A DNA stretch of 64,000 bases from Poa pratensis (lineage: Eukaryota > Streptophyta > Magnoliopsida > Poales > Poaceae), in NCBI GenBank assembly GCA_947311845.1, contig CAMZMU010000052.1, positions 140,755,733 to 140,819,732 on the forward strand, written 5' to 3'. Below, in pieces: positions 1 to 10,299 of the stretch. The notes beneath the pieces were generated by a model, which was not told where the DNA came from, did not search any database, and worked only from the letters and a program-made list of their open reading frames with translations. Both the position numbers and the translations under genes were made by a program. The first letter of the stretch is position 1, and every line of letters begins with the position of its first letter.

Positions 1-660
1 AGATGTGCAAATTCGCACTTCTACAGTACCCGCACGTCTCCGCGCCGTTGATCGCTGATCCGACGGTCCGGCCGCGCCTCACCGTGTCAATTCGCAAAAA
101 AAAAACCCGCAAAATCAGAAAACGCTCCGTACGCCGCGCCTTTCCACGGAGATGGACGTGTCGGTAATTTTCGCAAACCCCAGGGACCCCGCTGAAAAAT
201 CGCCCGCATTCCCTCTCTTTCTTCCTCTCTCGCGCGCGATCCCGGGGTCGCCGCCGCCGCCGACGCGCTACGCCGGCGCTCCGCCCCTCCCGGCCAAATC
301 GATGCATACAGCAAGCTCCGCCACCACGTCCTCTCCATCCTCACCCTGTCTCGCGTGCCGGGACGCTCGATCCACGCCGGAATCGACGCTGCCGCCCTCG
401 CAGGTCGCCGCCGCGGAAATACTCGCCGCCGGCCGCTCCGGCGACCATATGGTCCAGCGCGCCGCCCGACCGGCTCCCCGCGTCGCCCTCGTGCGGATCC
501 GCGCGGTCCGAGCCCCGCACGCGTGCGCCGCTGCTCGAGTGCGAGCTCGGCGGCGCGGCCGTGTCCACCGACGGCTGACGTCACACCATGACGTCACCAC
601 GGGCCCACCTGTCAGCCAGAAAAATGCTAAAATTCGAATAATTCATATCTTTTAATCTAC
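1..660. other. GC-rich exon-like block, unidentified
   Basis: A very GC-rich block (about 150-585) is open in several frames on both strands, with Ala/Arg/Pro-rich translations. One plus frame near 300-400 reads like ordinary protein (a Tyr-Ser-Lys-Leu-Arg stretch followed by Leu-Ser-Arg-Val) and might be the first exon of a gene or a gene fragment. Beyond 600 the sequence turns abruptly AT-rich. I recognise no domain. High GC alone makes long shadow ORFs, so coding status is unproven. Confidence 0.3.
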
Positions 661-1175
661 AATTCAAAATAATACAAACAATATATCAAAATTTTCTAAA
701 TTTAACAAATTTTCAAACTTTCCACACAAAAGTTGCACCCAAAAAAATGTGCACAACATAATGCAAATAACATATCAAAATTTTCCAAATTTTACCAAAT
801 TCTCAGACTTGCCACAAAAAATTTGCAACAAAAAAACATTGTCCACATTTTACAGCTCAGGAAATTTTAAAATTTAACAAAATTTCGAACTTTCCACATA
901 AACTAATAAATGTCCATTTATGTTTAAAATTCATCCTACCTTCCGTTGAAAAAAAAAACAAACGTATTTCAAAATTTTCAATCACAACAAGCACGGTGTG
1001 TCACCATACTAAAATTTCCAATAGTATTATCCATTGTGAATAAAAAAATAAACCCGATCTCCCCCACGATAGTTTCTAGCCGATAATATTTAACCGCATC
1101 AGACAAATTAACATGAAGGTTATTCTTTTTTAAAACATTTTCCGAAATCTGAACAACTTCTGAACGTAACCTCCC
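661..1175. repeat. AT-rich tract with degenerate ~89-bp repeats
   Basis: AT-rich sequence in which a unit beginning ATATCAAAATTTT (683 and 772) recurs with a spacing of about 89 bp. A third, more diverged partial copy lies near 861. Each unit carries the same order of AAATTT, ACTTKCCACA and GCAMC-AAAAAAA blocks. There is no coding potential. It separates the GC-rich block from the LRR gene fragment. Confidence 0.5.
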
Positions 1176-1176
1176 T

Positions 1177-2052
1177 TTGCATTTCAATAATTTCAAATTT
1201 CTACACTTTTTAAATAAGGACATTTCCAAATTTAAATTTTACCACACGGGCGCGGCGGTGTCGCCGCGCAAAATTTTCCTAGTATTTAACTGGAGCGAAG
1301 AAGGCTTCTCTGGATTTACCTCCCTTGAGGTGCTTAAAGACGGAAATGACGACCAGGTGAACGGAAGATGGCTACACCCGAAATCACTTGGCATCGGTGG
1401 CTGTTCCCAAGAAACGCTGCAACCCTGCTTTTCAAGGAATCTCGCCAGCCTTAAAACGCTAGTGTTAGGGGGCGTTCATAATTTGGAATCTCTACAGCTG
1501 GACTCATGCACGGCACTGGAAGTGTTGGTGATTTGGAAGTGTGCATTGCTAACCGCACTAGAGGGCTTGCAATCCCTTGGCAGCCTCAGGCATTTGGTAG
1601 TATCATACTGCCCTGTCTTGTCTCCATTTCTGAAGAGCTTTTCAAGGCAGAGCTATCAGCTATGCTCTTTGCTGGAAACGCTTGAGATTAGTTATCCGCA
1701 TGTTCTTACCACGTCATTCTGCAACCACCTCACTTCCCTCCGAAGCATAAGACTTCAAGGTTTGGTGCTAACAGAAGAGCAAGGAAGAGCGCTTGTGCTG
1801 CTGAAGTCCCTGCAAATGCTCGGATTTTATTATTGTTCTAATCTCGAATATCTTCCTGCGGGACTACACCTCCTCCCTTCACTCAAGAGGTTAAAGATAT
1901 ACCAGTGCCGGTGCATCTCAAGGCTGCCGGAAACAGGCCTCCCACTTTCGCTGGAAGAACTGGAAATCGAGTTTTGCAGCAAGGAGCTAGATGATCAATG
2001 CAGGCTTCTAGCAACGAGCAAGCTCAATGTCAAAATTAGTTTCTGTGATTGA
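1177..2052 (+). CDS. C-terminal LRR fragment of an NLR disease-resistance protein
   Basis: The open frame encodes up to 291 residues. From about residue 40 it consists of irregular plant LRRs with the L-x-x-L-x-(I/L)-x-x-C spacing typical of the C-terminal half of CC-NB-LRR proteins: repeated blocks such as LKTLVLGG, LEVLVIWKC, LRHLVVSYC, LETLEISY, LKRLKIYQC and LEELEIEFC. It ends with the SKELDDQCR-type motif that commonly closes grass NLRs, then TGA at 2050-2052. No P-loop, GLPL or MHD motif precedes it, because the upstream 1.1 kb is AT-rich non-coding DNA. The first ~35 residues look non-coding. A TTTTCCTAG intron acceptor near 1280 suggests the real exon starts there. In intact family members the LRR mediates recognition and autoinhibition in the cytoplasm. 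Here it is either a terminal exon far from its NB-ARC or, more likely, a truncated relic. Confidence 0.85.
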   Translation: MHFNNFKFLHFLNKDISKFKFYHTGAAVSPRKIFLVFNWSEEGFSGFTSLEVLKDGNDDQVNGRWLHPKSLGIGGCSQETLQPCFSRNLASLKTLVLGGVHNLESLQLDSCTALEVLVIWKCALLTALEGLQSLGSLRHLVVSYCPVLSPFLKSFSRQSYQLCSLLETLEISYPHVLTTSFCNHLTSLRSIRLQGLVLTEEQGRALVLLKSLQMLGFYYCSNLEYLPAGLHLLPSLKRLKIYQCRCISRLPETGLPLSLEELEIEFCSKELDDQCRLLATSKLNVKISFCD

Positions 2053-2410
2053 AGTGATTACTGGATGCCATGTTTCTACACACACAGCATATGTCGCTGG
2101 GTTGCTTTTGAGGAAATCGTGTGCCATATATACTCGGACTCAGAGTTGACATATCCCTCGTAAATGCGCACTCTGCTCATTCCAGAACGAGCTGTCTCTG
2201 CAGGCATTCAAGCTGTTCGACATATATCATGTAACTGATAAACCGGTATGTTTCGCTGTTTGTATTTTATCTCATCCTGGCAACTAAACAAAATGATTAA
2301 TCGTCGTTTCCTTGACTGCAGGGAGAGTCTACCATGAGATAAACCCCAACTGTGTTATGTTGTTTGTTACACAAGTTGGTTTAACCCAAGATTTCCTTGC
2401 TACAACTCGA
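2053..2410. other. 3' flank of LRR fragment, nothing recognised
   Basis: No gene, repeat or RNA is recognised here. It may include 3' UTR of the LRR fragment: pyrimidine tracts with CAG occur near 2182 and 2322 and could be intron acceptors. Confidence 0.4.
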
Positions 2411-2411
2411 A

Positions 2412-2800
2412 GGGCCATTGGCCGATCTTTATTAAGATAGAAAGAGAGAGTACAACAACTTGCCGCACGAGATGTGGCAGCGTGCAGCTACAAAACGGTG
2501 CTCAGCAAGTAGCAACAAAGGGCCGTGCCAGACAGACCTGGCAGCGGCAAGCCGGGCACAACAGCAGAAACACGCAACGCCTACAGGGGAATCAGACCGC
2601 CAGGACGCAACCAGCTGAGCGCCACATAGCAATGTCTTCCCGGATGCCTTCAAAGACAAGCTCGTCGTTGTGGCTGGTGTTCTCAAAGATCCTGCAGTTC
2701 CTCTCCTTCCAGAGTTTCCAGTGCACGAGGATGACCACGGTGTCGAAGTCGCGGCGCAGGTTCTTGGGTACCCGCTTCCTAGCTTGAAGCCACCAATCCT
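2412..2800 (-). mobile_element. 3' end fragment of a LINE (RT/zf-RVT tail)
   Basis: Read on the minus strand, 2790-2625 encodes the typical C-terminal tail of plant L1-type reverse transcriptase ORFs: an Arg-Arg-Asp-Phe-Asp-Thr stretch followed by HWKLWKERNCRIFEN (compare the family's W-x-(I/L)-W-K-x-R-N-x-x-(I/V)-F motif). It ends in MWRSAGC and a stop near 2620. The downstream sequence ends with a TTAATAAAGA polyadenylation-type signal near 2430. No RT core or endonuclease remains, so this is a 5'-truncated relic. I could not find convincing target-site duplications. Confidence 0.7.
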
Positions 2801-4030
2801 CGGTGGTGGAGAACGCCGGGTTCGGGATGGGGAAGTCCGCGTTCGCCCAGGCCGGGTTCGGGTGGTGGAGAACCGGTTCCTTGCTAGTTGCTACAACATG
2901 CGCACATGCTGTGCAGCTACGATGATTACTGCACTTCAGAGAATGAATGCTAACTCACTCACGTCAGATCAAAGATACGAGTAGGATTAAACTCATGTGT
3001 TATCAGCCAAAAAGTCAGGGTGGCTTCACCAGCAGGCACCCCAATCCGTGTGTAAATTATTAAATTTGAATATGCAGGCTTGAAACCTGTGTTGTGTCGT
3101 CGCTATTTTACTAGTTTCCATTGTTGTGAATACGAGTGATTTGGCATCATGTTGACATGGGGTGTATTATGCTATCTTGGCACATCCTAACAAGTTCATT
3201 TCTTTCCGTCTTGGATCTTTTGGCCTTTTGGGTGCTGGTAAGCAAACATGTTGTGCTTCAAATATGTTAATATTAACAGTTACAGAATTTTGCTCCTATT
3301 CTAAGACTAGAGTCATACAGTTAGTGATTGTTTGCTTTGTGAACTTAAAACGGATATTTTCTTCAAGCTCACTAACCCATGCAGCTTTGCTGGAGCCGTG
3401 GTTCAATAATGTGAGATGCAAACAAAATTCTCATCGAATATAAGAAATAAAAGGCCAGGATAAGTTACCCGGTGAACATGTAGATCAACAGAGAAGAACA
3501 GGCGTCAACTCTTCGTTTCAATTTGTGGAGGACAAACTCAGCACCTCTTCTCACATAATTACTGAAACTGCATTGATCATTTCGACCGTTAAGCAACTAA
3601 TGAACATTAGCAAGGACCAAATTTGTTACACTGACTAATATAAGCAATCTAATTGACCAGAAATTGCAAATGTTTACCTACGCGTGGTACCGACATTTGT
3701 GCAGCTATCATCAAGAAAAACCTTCTAGCAACAGGAATATTTCAAGTTACCCAATAATAACATGTCAGTTTCAAGTCTTGTCATGTCTGACAATAAAACA
3801 GCACACAATTGTTGAAATCAACAGGTATAATTTCAGAAAATCGAGCAACATCACTGAGAAAAAAATCACAATCAAATCAGATTTGTATGGCTACTGAAAC
3901 ATATCTGATTCATATGCCATTCTCATATCAATATACATCACCAGACAAAGATGATACCCGTAGTTACGTTGTGCAACACAAAGATCAAACTGCGTACAGA
4001 ATAGACAGTACTACTAAAAACATAGTCGGT
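2801..4030. other. Intergenic, nothing recognised
   Basis: Moderately AT-rich sequence with only short chance ORFs. The last part (from about 4030) probably belongs to the 3' UTR of the bromodomain gene on the minus strand, whose stop codon is at 4361. Its polyadenylation site could not be fixed. Confidence 0.4.
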
Positions 4031-4360
4031 ACAAGAGATATCTTCAGATCAGAAGCCAGATGAACTACCACATGCCAAAATACCCTCCACTTTGCAATTA
4101 TATATACATGGTCCAGCTGAGCTATCAGATTACCCGCAAAGCTAGGCCATCCACTAGGAACTACGTTAACTAAATCCAAGCCCACATGCACATCCCAGAA
4201 ACAAGTACTCATATTATCCGGCAACTTAAATCCTACCGTCAGACCAACCTATTCTACACCAGAGAACAAGCATTCCCAGCTTCTGAGGCGCTGCCCCCTG
4301 AGCTCCCTGACTCCGAACCTGTAAACAAAGTCAGATGAGAAACAACGCAAGAACTTTAGT

Positions 4361-5792
4361 TTATGACGAATAAACCGGGGGTTTGGCAGTACCACTGGAT
4401 GACGAGGAACCACTGCCCGACCCACCAGTAACACTCACGACCTCAGCACCCTTCTTGATCTCCACTGATTGGTAAGTCGCGGTTGGCATCTCATCCTCGA
4501 TATCTACATACTCATCAATCTGCTCAGTCACTACAGTAGTCTTGCCAAGATTCTCGCTCTCCTGCAAATAACAAACAAAACAACACAAGTTAGAGTCCAA
4601 TTTGCATATCCGCTAACTGCAAACAAGAACTGCAGATGTAGATTCCTACGGCCGTTACCACATCGGCATTGTCAACAAATGTAGGCCGAGCACCACCCAC
4701 AGCTTCAGCCCCAGCAGTATCGCCAACCTCAGCAGTGTCCCCGCTAACCATGGCAGCTCGCCGGCTCTTGTTGAGCGCCTTGTTGAAGTTGCCGACGAAT
4801 CGATCAAGCTCCCACTGCGTCTCGATGTCCATCTCGTTGATATCCAGCTCAATCTCATCCCCAAGCAGCTCCGGATTGTTGGCACTCCTCTTGCGCACAA
4901 TCTGCAGCACGTTATGCATCTTCTCTTCAGGCAAGCTCTCCAGCCCCACCCTCAGCATGTTCTTCTCGTCCAAGCTCATCGCCCTCTTGTTCGGCTCCCT
5001 CGCCTTGGGCTTCGGCATCTTCACGACCTTCGGCTTGACAGGTGCTGCTGGGACCACCGGCGGTGGTGGCAGCGGCGGCTTCACTGGCTTCGGCGGCGGT
5101 GGCGCGAGGCGCTTGCATTCCTTCTCGAACCAAGACACGGCCTCCCCGTACATCTTCTCGAACGAGGCGAGGAGGTCGCCGGCGAAGGTGTGGACGCCGT
5201 GGCCGACAGGGTTGTACCGCAGCGCGTTGGCGAAGGTGAGGCGGACGTCGGCGGCGAAGGCGTCGTGCGAGGGGTACCTCCCTGCGGCGAGGCCGGCCTT
5301 GACGGTGCCGAGGTCCATGGGGCGCTTGATGACGGCGTGGTAGTCGTGGAGCCCCAGGGCCTCGACCTCCACGGGCGCGTTGAACCAGATGCTCCGCTTG
5401 TCCTTCTGCAGCCTGGCCAGGACCTGCGCGCACCGCTTCCGCATCGCCGCCCGGAGCTTCGCGGGGGGCGCGGGCGCGGGGAGGTGCCGCTGCTGCTGCG
5501 GCGGCTGGTGCGGCTCGCGCTGCCACGTGTCGATGCGGGAGAGGAGGGCGCGGACCTGGCCCAGCTCGCCGTTGAGGCGCTCCCGGAGCAAGGCTGCCTC
5601 GCGGAGGGACAGAGCCGCCGGACGGAACGTCAGGTAGCCGGCTTCGGAGAGGCCAGCGGAGGCGGGGGCAGAGGCGGCGCTTTGGAGGTGTCGGGGCGCG
5701 GGAGGGCGTGGCGGCCGGGGTTAGGGTTTGGTGCTGGGGCAGCCAGGGGCGTCATCGGGGCGCGATTCTCCCCCCAGGACGGCGGATGCCAT
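4361..5792 (-). CDS. Bromodomain + NET (GTE/BET-family) transcription factor, 2 exons, 5' end frameshifted
   Basis: Exon 1 runs 5792-4659 (donor GTAACG). Exon 2 runs 4561-4361 (acceptor TTTGCAG, phase 0, 67 codons with stop). The protein would be about 444 aa. The bromodomain begins near the MRKRCAQVL helix and contains the IKRPMDLGTV loop and the acetyl-lysine-contacting Asn in ALRYNP. A Pro-rich linker follows, then a full NET domain (SLDEKNMLRVGLESLP to ELDRFVGNFNKAL) and an acidic/Ser-rich tail. Plant GTE proteins read acetylated histones and recruit transcription machinery in the nucleus. The start at 5792 (MASAVLG) matches the family's usual N-terminus, but its frame meets TAA at 5721-5723. 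A +1 frame reads through a natural Pro-rich N-terminus (ENRAPMTPLAAPAPN...) and then the original frame resumes at GYLTFRPAAL. Two compensating single-base changes, at the C-run 5770-5775 and around 5638-5642, would explain this. They are either sequencing errors or real lesions. Confidence 0.9.
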
Positions 5793-6777
5793 CGCCGGCG
5801 AGGGTCTCGCGTGCTGGAATTGGTGGGCTTTGTCAGTTGGATCCGGTCCCGGGAGAGCAGAGCACGGCAGTGGAGGGGACGGGGAGATTTTTTTCCCTTG
5901 CTGGTGGTGGGCGAGGAGGTATCCGCGCCGTTGGTTGTTATCTGGACGGCTCTGATTTAGCCCCACAGAAGAGACTGGTACGGTGGGGATAGCTGACATG
6001 TGGGGTACGCGTCCTAAAGTGATCCGTGGGGCCGCGTTGACAGTGAGACGTGAGGCGGTTAGACCGAATGTGAGCTTCCGCGGGAACTTTGTCACTTTGA
6101 CATGCGCGGCGCGAACGAATTTGCCTCTGCACATGATAGCGAACCAAATTTGTGCATTCCTTGGATTCCAATCAATTTTTGCCAAAAACTGTAGGCATTT
6201 GAAGTTTCGAATGCGACATTTTCAGGTCGATATAGCATATGCTGAGTCTGTGATATGCATCTGAGCTATTGCCCGGGCCCGGCATGCGTTCCATTGCTCT
6301 GCTAGTCCAAAGAGAGGCTCACTGTGCGGAGGGAGTCCACCATGTGCTCCAGTATTGTCCGCGATGTGCTTTCGAACCTTGAGGCACGCCTACAGCCTAC
6401 TTGTGGCCACTCCTATTTCTGGTACGACAAAACTAAATAACGCATTTATCCGTGCAAATTGTGCGTGAAATATTTTTATTTTCGCGAGATCGATCCGTTT
6501 TGTGTTTTACACAGCTCGTACGCGATTGTCGATGGTCGGCGCGACTTGTGTGACCTTGTGAGACTTGGTGTTGTTGGCTGCGATTTTGTTTCATATGCGA
6601 CGCTCGATAACACGGATGGGTTCCACTATCAAAGTGATGACTATAGCCCAAGCTCTGACAGCGAGTCTCGCACCGCTTTGTAAGAAGTTAGCCTCATTCT
6701 GAATAGTTTTCATATAAATTTGGATTGCAGCTTAACACCGAATTGTTCTACTCGTGGTCGACAATTTATCTGAATAG
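5793..6777. other. Promoter region of the GTE gene; no other gene seen
   Basis: Upstream of the GTE start on its strand. It includes GC-rich sequence to about 6070 and then mixed sequence. There are short ORFs on both strands but none with recognisable features or splice context. A possible TATA box could not be singled out. Confidence 0.4.
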
Positions 6778-9100
6778 TACTCCTCCGTTCCGAAATCTAA
6801 GACTTTTGAGCATCTGTAGAGCAAATTTTGTCACGTTACGAAAATTTGTTGGTTTCCGAGATTACCCTCGCACCGACAGCTCCCTCTCGCCCACCCGACA
6901 CCTCGCTCCAGTCCCTCTCGTTCCCCTCTCAGCTCGCGCTCCCCATCGCCGGCCTCTCCCTCACCGCCGCGCTCTTCCTCACCGCCCATATCCCCCGTCG
7001 CGGCCCTCTTCCTCACCGCCTCATTTCTTCCCAAAATCCCGTTTCCTCTCGCACCCCTCACACCAGAAATCTGGAGGTTAAAGATTGCACTTTTGCGCCG
7101 GCGACAAGCTTTTGGGCGATCGAGGCGCTGGATTTGCAAGGATGGGACGTCTCTAGGAGGATGGGACGTGTTCTCGGAGCAAGGGACGGTGATTCCGCGC
7201 CTGGGCCGCTGATTCCAGCGGCCGTTGCTCTCCGGCCTCCTCCGCAGCGGTTGTTCATCGACGGTGTCGTGGCTGCAGCCTGCAGCAGGCAGCGCAGGAC
7301 GCCGCCGCCAATTCCTCCTCGTCGCGCTCCATCACCTCCGCCTTCTCCGACCAGGTCCTCGTGTCCGGGGCCGCAGGGTATGTTCGGGCTCGTCCTGCCC
7401 CGTCCTGCTAGATTCCATGGATTCTCTCCGTTCTCGCTCGGCAGATTGCTCCGATTTGGGCGGCTTGGGTTCCGCGGTGTGCTGCGCCTAGCAGTGCAGT
7501 ATATCGTGGCTGAATATAGCCTAACAGTGCAGTATCTTGCAGTGTCTGTAGAAGCGCTGACAGATTGCATTATCTGTACAAGCAAGTATTGCTTGCAATA
7601 TTATTGTAGCGCTTGCAGGAGTAAAATGCTTGAGGAAATTATACAAGTTTCAGTTACTCCCGAGTAAAATGCTTGCAGGAGTAAATGCTTGAGTACAATG
7701 CAGGAGTAACAGTATTGTTTGAGTAAAATGCCTTATTTCAGTGCTTTTGATTCATGATGATCTCTACCTTAGTCTAGCTAGGACAGTTGAAAGGATAATA
7801 AACAACAACAGCAATCTGTACCCAGGAAGCCTTGCTCTATGCATCAGGTTTTTCTCTGCACAATATCTGAACTCAATTGTGTTGTTTGGTAATTCTGCAA
7901 AGGGAGGTTTTGTGCAAAAGATAGGTTGCCTTTACAAGGTGTGAAACTGAACAGAAAAGATAGGTTGTTTGCAAACTAAACAGAAACGATAGTTTGTGCT
8001 GTTTAAACTGGAGCTGTAATAGGAGTATGGCTCTCGGTGCAGCTCGCCAAGTGCACCACGCATTACCTGGAGCTGTAATGTCCTGTGTTTTGTACAAATA
8101 GAAACTTTAGTTGTTGTTTTTCCTACTGCACGTCGGATATGCAGTGCATTACTCATTGTGTGTCAGTAATTGGAGTACTGAATTTCACCGAATAGTATTT
8201 CTTGTACTCTGCACAAACAAGTTGCAATTATTGCTTGCAATATTGGTTGATCATTCCATCTACACTAGCTTGATCATTCCATCCTGATGTCAATTGTTGC
8301 TTTACACTAGCAATATTTTCTAGGTAATGTATTTGTTCAGGTGGTGGCATGTTAAGTCCAAAATTGCCATTCTTGCAGGCCTGTTGTTGCTGCTGCTACT
8401 GAGATTGATCTGATGTTTAGCTTGATCTAATGTTGTTGCAGGTGGAGTAGATTTGTTGCTGCTGCTGAGCTGTTGTAGGTGGATCTGTTTCTGCTGAGCT
8501 GTTGCAGCTGCCATGAATGTCTTGTGATGAACCTGGGAGCCTGGGACACCTTCAGCGAGCTGGGGCTATGGCGCAGAGGAGCTTTCGCTCAGAATAGTTC
8601 GGGCGCAGAGGAGATTTGGCGCAGAGGGGCTGAGGCGCAGAGGAGATTTGGCGCAGAGGGGCTGAGGCGCAGAGGAGATTTGGTGCAGAGGAGATGGGGC
8701 TTGGGGGGCTGTGCACCGGTGACTTGAGGCGAGGAGGTGTGGTGACAATCTAGAGCACCGGCGACGACCTGCGCTCCGGAGATCTTGGGTGCAGATGCGC
8801 TGGGATCTGCGACGACCTATTGCAGGGCTGGGAATATGGGATCTGCGCCGAAATGCCCAGCGAGGATCAGCGGAAGGCCAGCGAGGTGCTCCTGGCCGGC
8901 GACGACCCCAGCGAGGTGTTCCTGGGCGGCGACCCGAGCGAGGTGCTCGCCGTAATCGATCGGTTCGCTGGGCGATATAACTGTGGGAGGGCATTACGTG
9001 TTATTTGCGTGATTGACTAGGGGCAGACATGTCTTTCGGGCGATTTTTGTGGAATGTCGGAATTTGCTTAAACGTCTTAGATTTCGGAACGGAGGGAGTA
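6778..9100. mobile_element. 2.3-kb non-autonomous Tc1/Mariner (Stowaway-like) element with gene-like interior
   Basis: Terminal inverted repeats CTCCTCCGTTCCGAAATCT (from 6780) and its complement, ending GGAACGGAGGGAG (to 9098), are flanked on both sides by TA (6778-6779 and 9099-9100). That is the signature of Stowaway/Mariner insertion. At about 2,319 bp it is far longer than a MITE. No D,D-D transposase is visible. The interior instead has a GC-rich segment (6880-7480) ending in an exon-like GCCGCAGG|GTATGT donor at about 7379, T-rich intron-like sequence, CAG-bounded segments near 8450-8500 and a second GC-rich part (8560-8980). This suggests captured host gene pieces or a decayed large Mariner. 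Orientation is not assignable. Confidence 0.75.
8603..8698. repeat. Tandem repeat, 32-bp unit, 3 copies
   Basis: Three head-to-tail copies begin GCGCAGAGGAGATTTGG at 8603, 8635 and 8667. The first two are identical; the third diverges in its second half. The array lies in the 3' GC-rich part of the Mariner-like element and translates as an Arg/Ala/Glu-rich repeat. Confidence 0.85.
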
Positions 9101-9835
9101 GTATGTTCCACCGGGGATAGCGTGGAGGCGGCGGTATTCTTGCGTTGAACTTGTGTCCTCATGCGCTCGCTCCAACATCGAAGCGGAGCTCGGGAGGTTG
9201 TTCAGGAGTGCGTGCAGACGTAGGATATGCGTTTGTGACAGCTGCAATAGTGAACCCTGTGTTGGGTTCATGGTTGAAGACTCGCAAAATTGGTTTCCTC
9301 ATCCGATGTCATCATGCGGGGGATGTCATATGTGAAGTTTGATGGCTTGTCCTGCTCCTGCCAGATTCTTTCAACGGGAATGGCTTTGCCTTTGACAAAC
9401 TATTTTGGAGAAGTTGGAGATCAGCGATTGAGCCGCATTGAGTTCAGGTGAAGAGCTAATATGTCCACTTTCTTTTGGGTGGCCGCTGCGGTCGTGCAGG
9501 AGGCGCGTGACAGGCGTTGGTATCTTGTAATTAGGGGTTTTCCAGTCTGGATTATAATGTTCTTTCTTGGTAGAAGTTGCTTTTTTGCAAAATTTTGGGT
9601 TCTCCTAGTCGGTATTTATGCTTCGTAACTTAATTTTTATATTTCATAAATGAAACACTTATTACCTTGACAAAAAAGGACCGAGAACAATTTTATTGAT
9701 GGTATACAGAGGGGACTACACGTTCAAGATTGTAGGAGTAGTACGCATGACGATAAAATTTCCACACACGTATAACACAAGTATATTGGGTAGTTCGTGC
9801 ACCCCGAACGACAAAACATACGGAAAACCAGTCAA
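9101..9835. other. Flank of Mariner-like element; possible retroposon 3' tail
   Basis: 9140-9340 is open in two plus frames but not recognised. 9480-9680 resembles a plant LINE 3' UTR (T-rich, ending TTACCTTGAC followed by an A6 run at about 9671), so a 5'-truncated retroposon on the plus strand is possible. I found no duplication to prove it. Confidence 0.3.
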
Positions 9836-10150
9836 TCACGCGGCGATCTTTAAGCAACCCGCGTTGGTCGGCGCCGAGACGAGCACGAGCCGCTTCTCCC
9901 CGTGCGCCGCCGAGGAGTCATCGCTGGAGCCGACGCACCGCTTCCCCTTCTCGGCACCGGCGTGCGCAGAGGAGCCAGCGCCGGACACATTGCGGTGGGG
10001 CGCCTCCTCCTCGACTATCGTGTCCAGCACCTTCCTCGGGACCCCAGGGCGGCGGCGGCGCCGGATGATCGCCAACAGCGGCGAAGAGGGCGCAAGCTCC
10101 ACTGCGAGCCGGGCGACGAGCTGGGCCTTGGCCATGACCAGCGTCAGCAT
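9836..10150 (-). CDS. Hypothetical 104-aa protein
   Basis: ATG at 10150 (MLTLVMAKAQLVARL...) to the stop at 9836-9838. The N-terminal ~30 residues are amphipathic and Ala/Leu-rich, then come five consecutive Arg residues followed by PGVPRK, an acidic EEE patch and a Ser/Gly/Ala-rich tail ending CLKIAA. The Arg-rich, acid-poor N-terminus could be an organelle-targeting or nuclear-localisation signal. I cannot assign a domain. The case for a real gene is the clean TATAAATA 130 bp upstream on the same strand, a leader of ordinary length, a GC-rich body set in AT-rich surroundings, and no frame break. A second in-frame ATG (residue 6) could be the start. It is unlike the neighbouring repeats and may be a small grass-specific gene. 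Confidence 0.55.
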   Translation of the reverse strand: MLTLVMAKAQLVARLAVELAPSSPLLAIIRRRRRPGVPRKVLDTIVEEEAPHRNVSGAGSSAHAGAEKGKRCVGSSDDSSAAHGEKRLVLVSAPTNAGCLKIAA

Positions 10151-10280
10151 GCACAATAACCAACCTGCAGATGGCGCATACGTTGACACTTTACACAGCA
10201 AGCTAAAACTAAAAATGTATGGACATGTACACAATTTTTGTGCCGCTGGCTCATGGGAGGTCGTTTGATTCGAGAGCTTG

Positions 10281-10288
10281 TATTTATA
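10281..10288 (-). promoter_or_regulatory. TATA box for the 104-aa ORF
   Basis: TATAAATA on the minus strand, about 130 bp upstream of the ATG at 10150. This predicts a transcription start near 10250 and a leader of about 100 nt. Confidence 0.6.
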
Positions 10289-10299
10289 GAGCCACGCTG

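Noticed and set aside
4669..5960. Long plus-strand ORFs over the GTE gene (224 and 348 aa)
   Set aside because: They are antisense shadows of GC-rich bromodomain/NET coding sequence; the minus strand carries the recognisable domains and splice sites.
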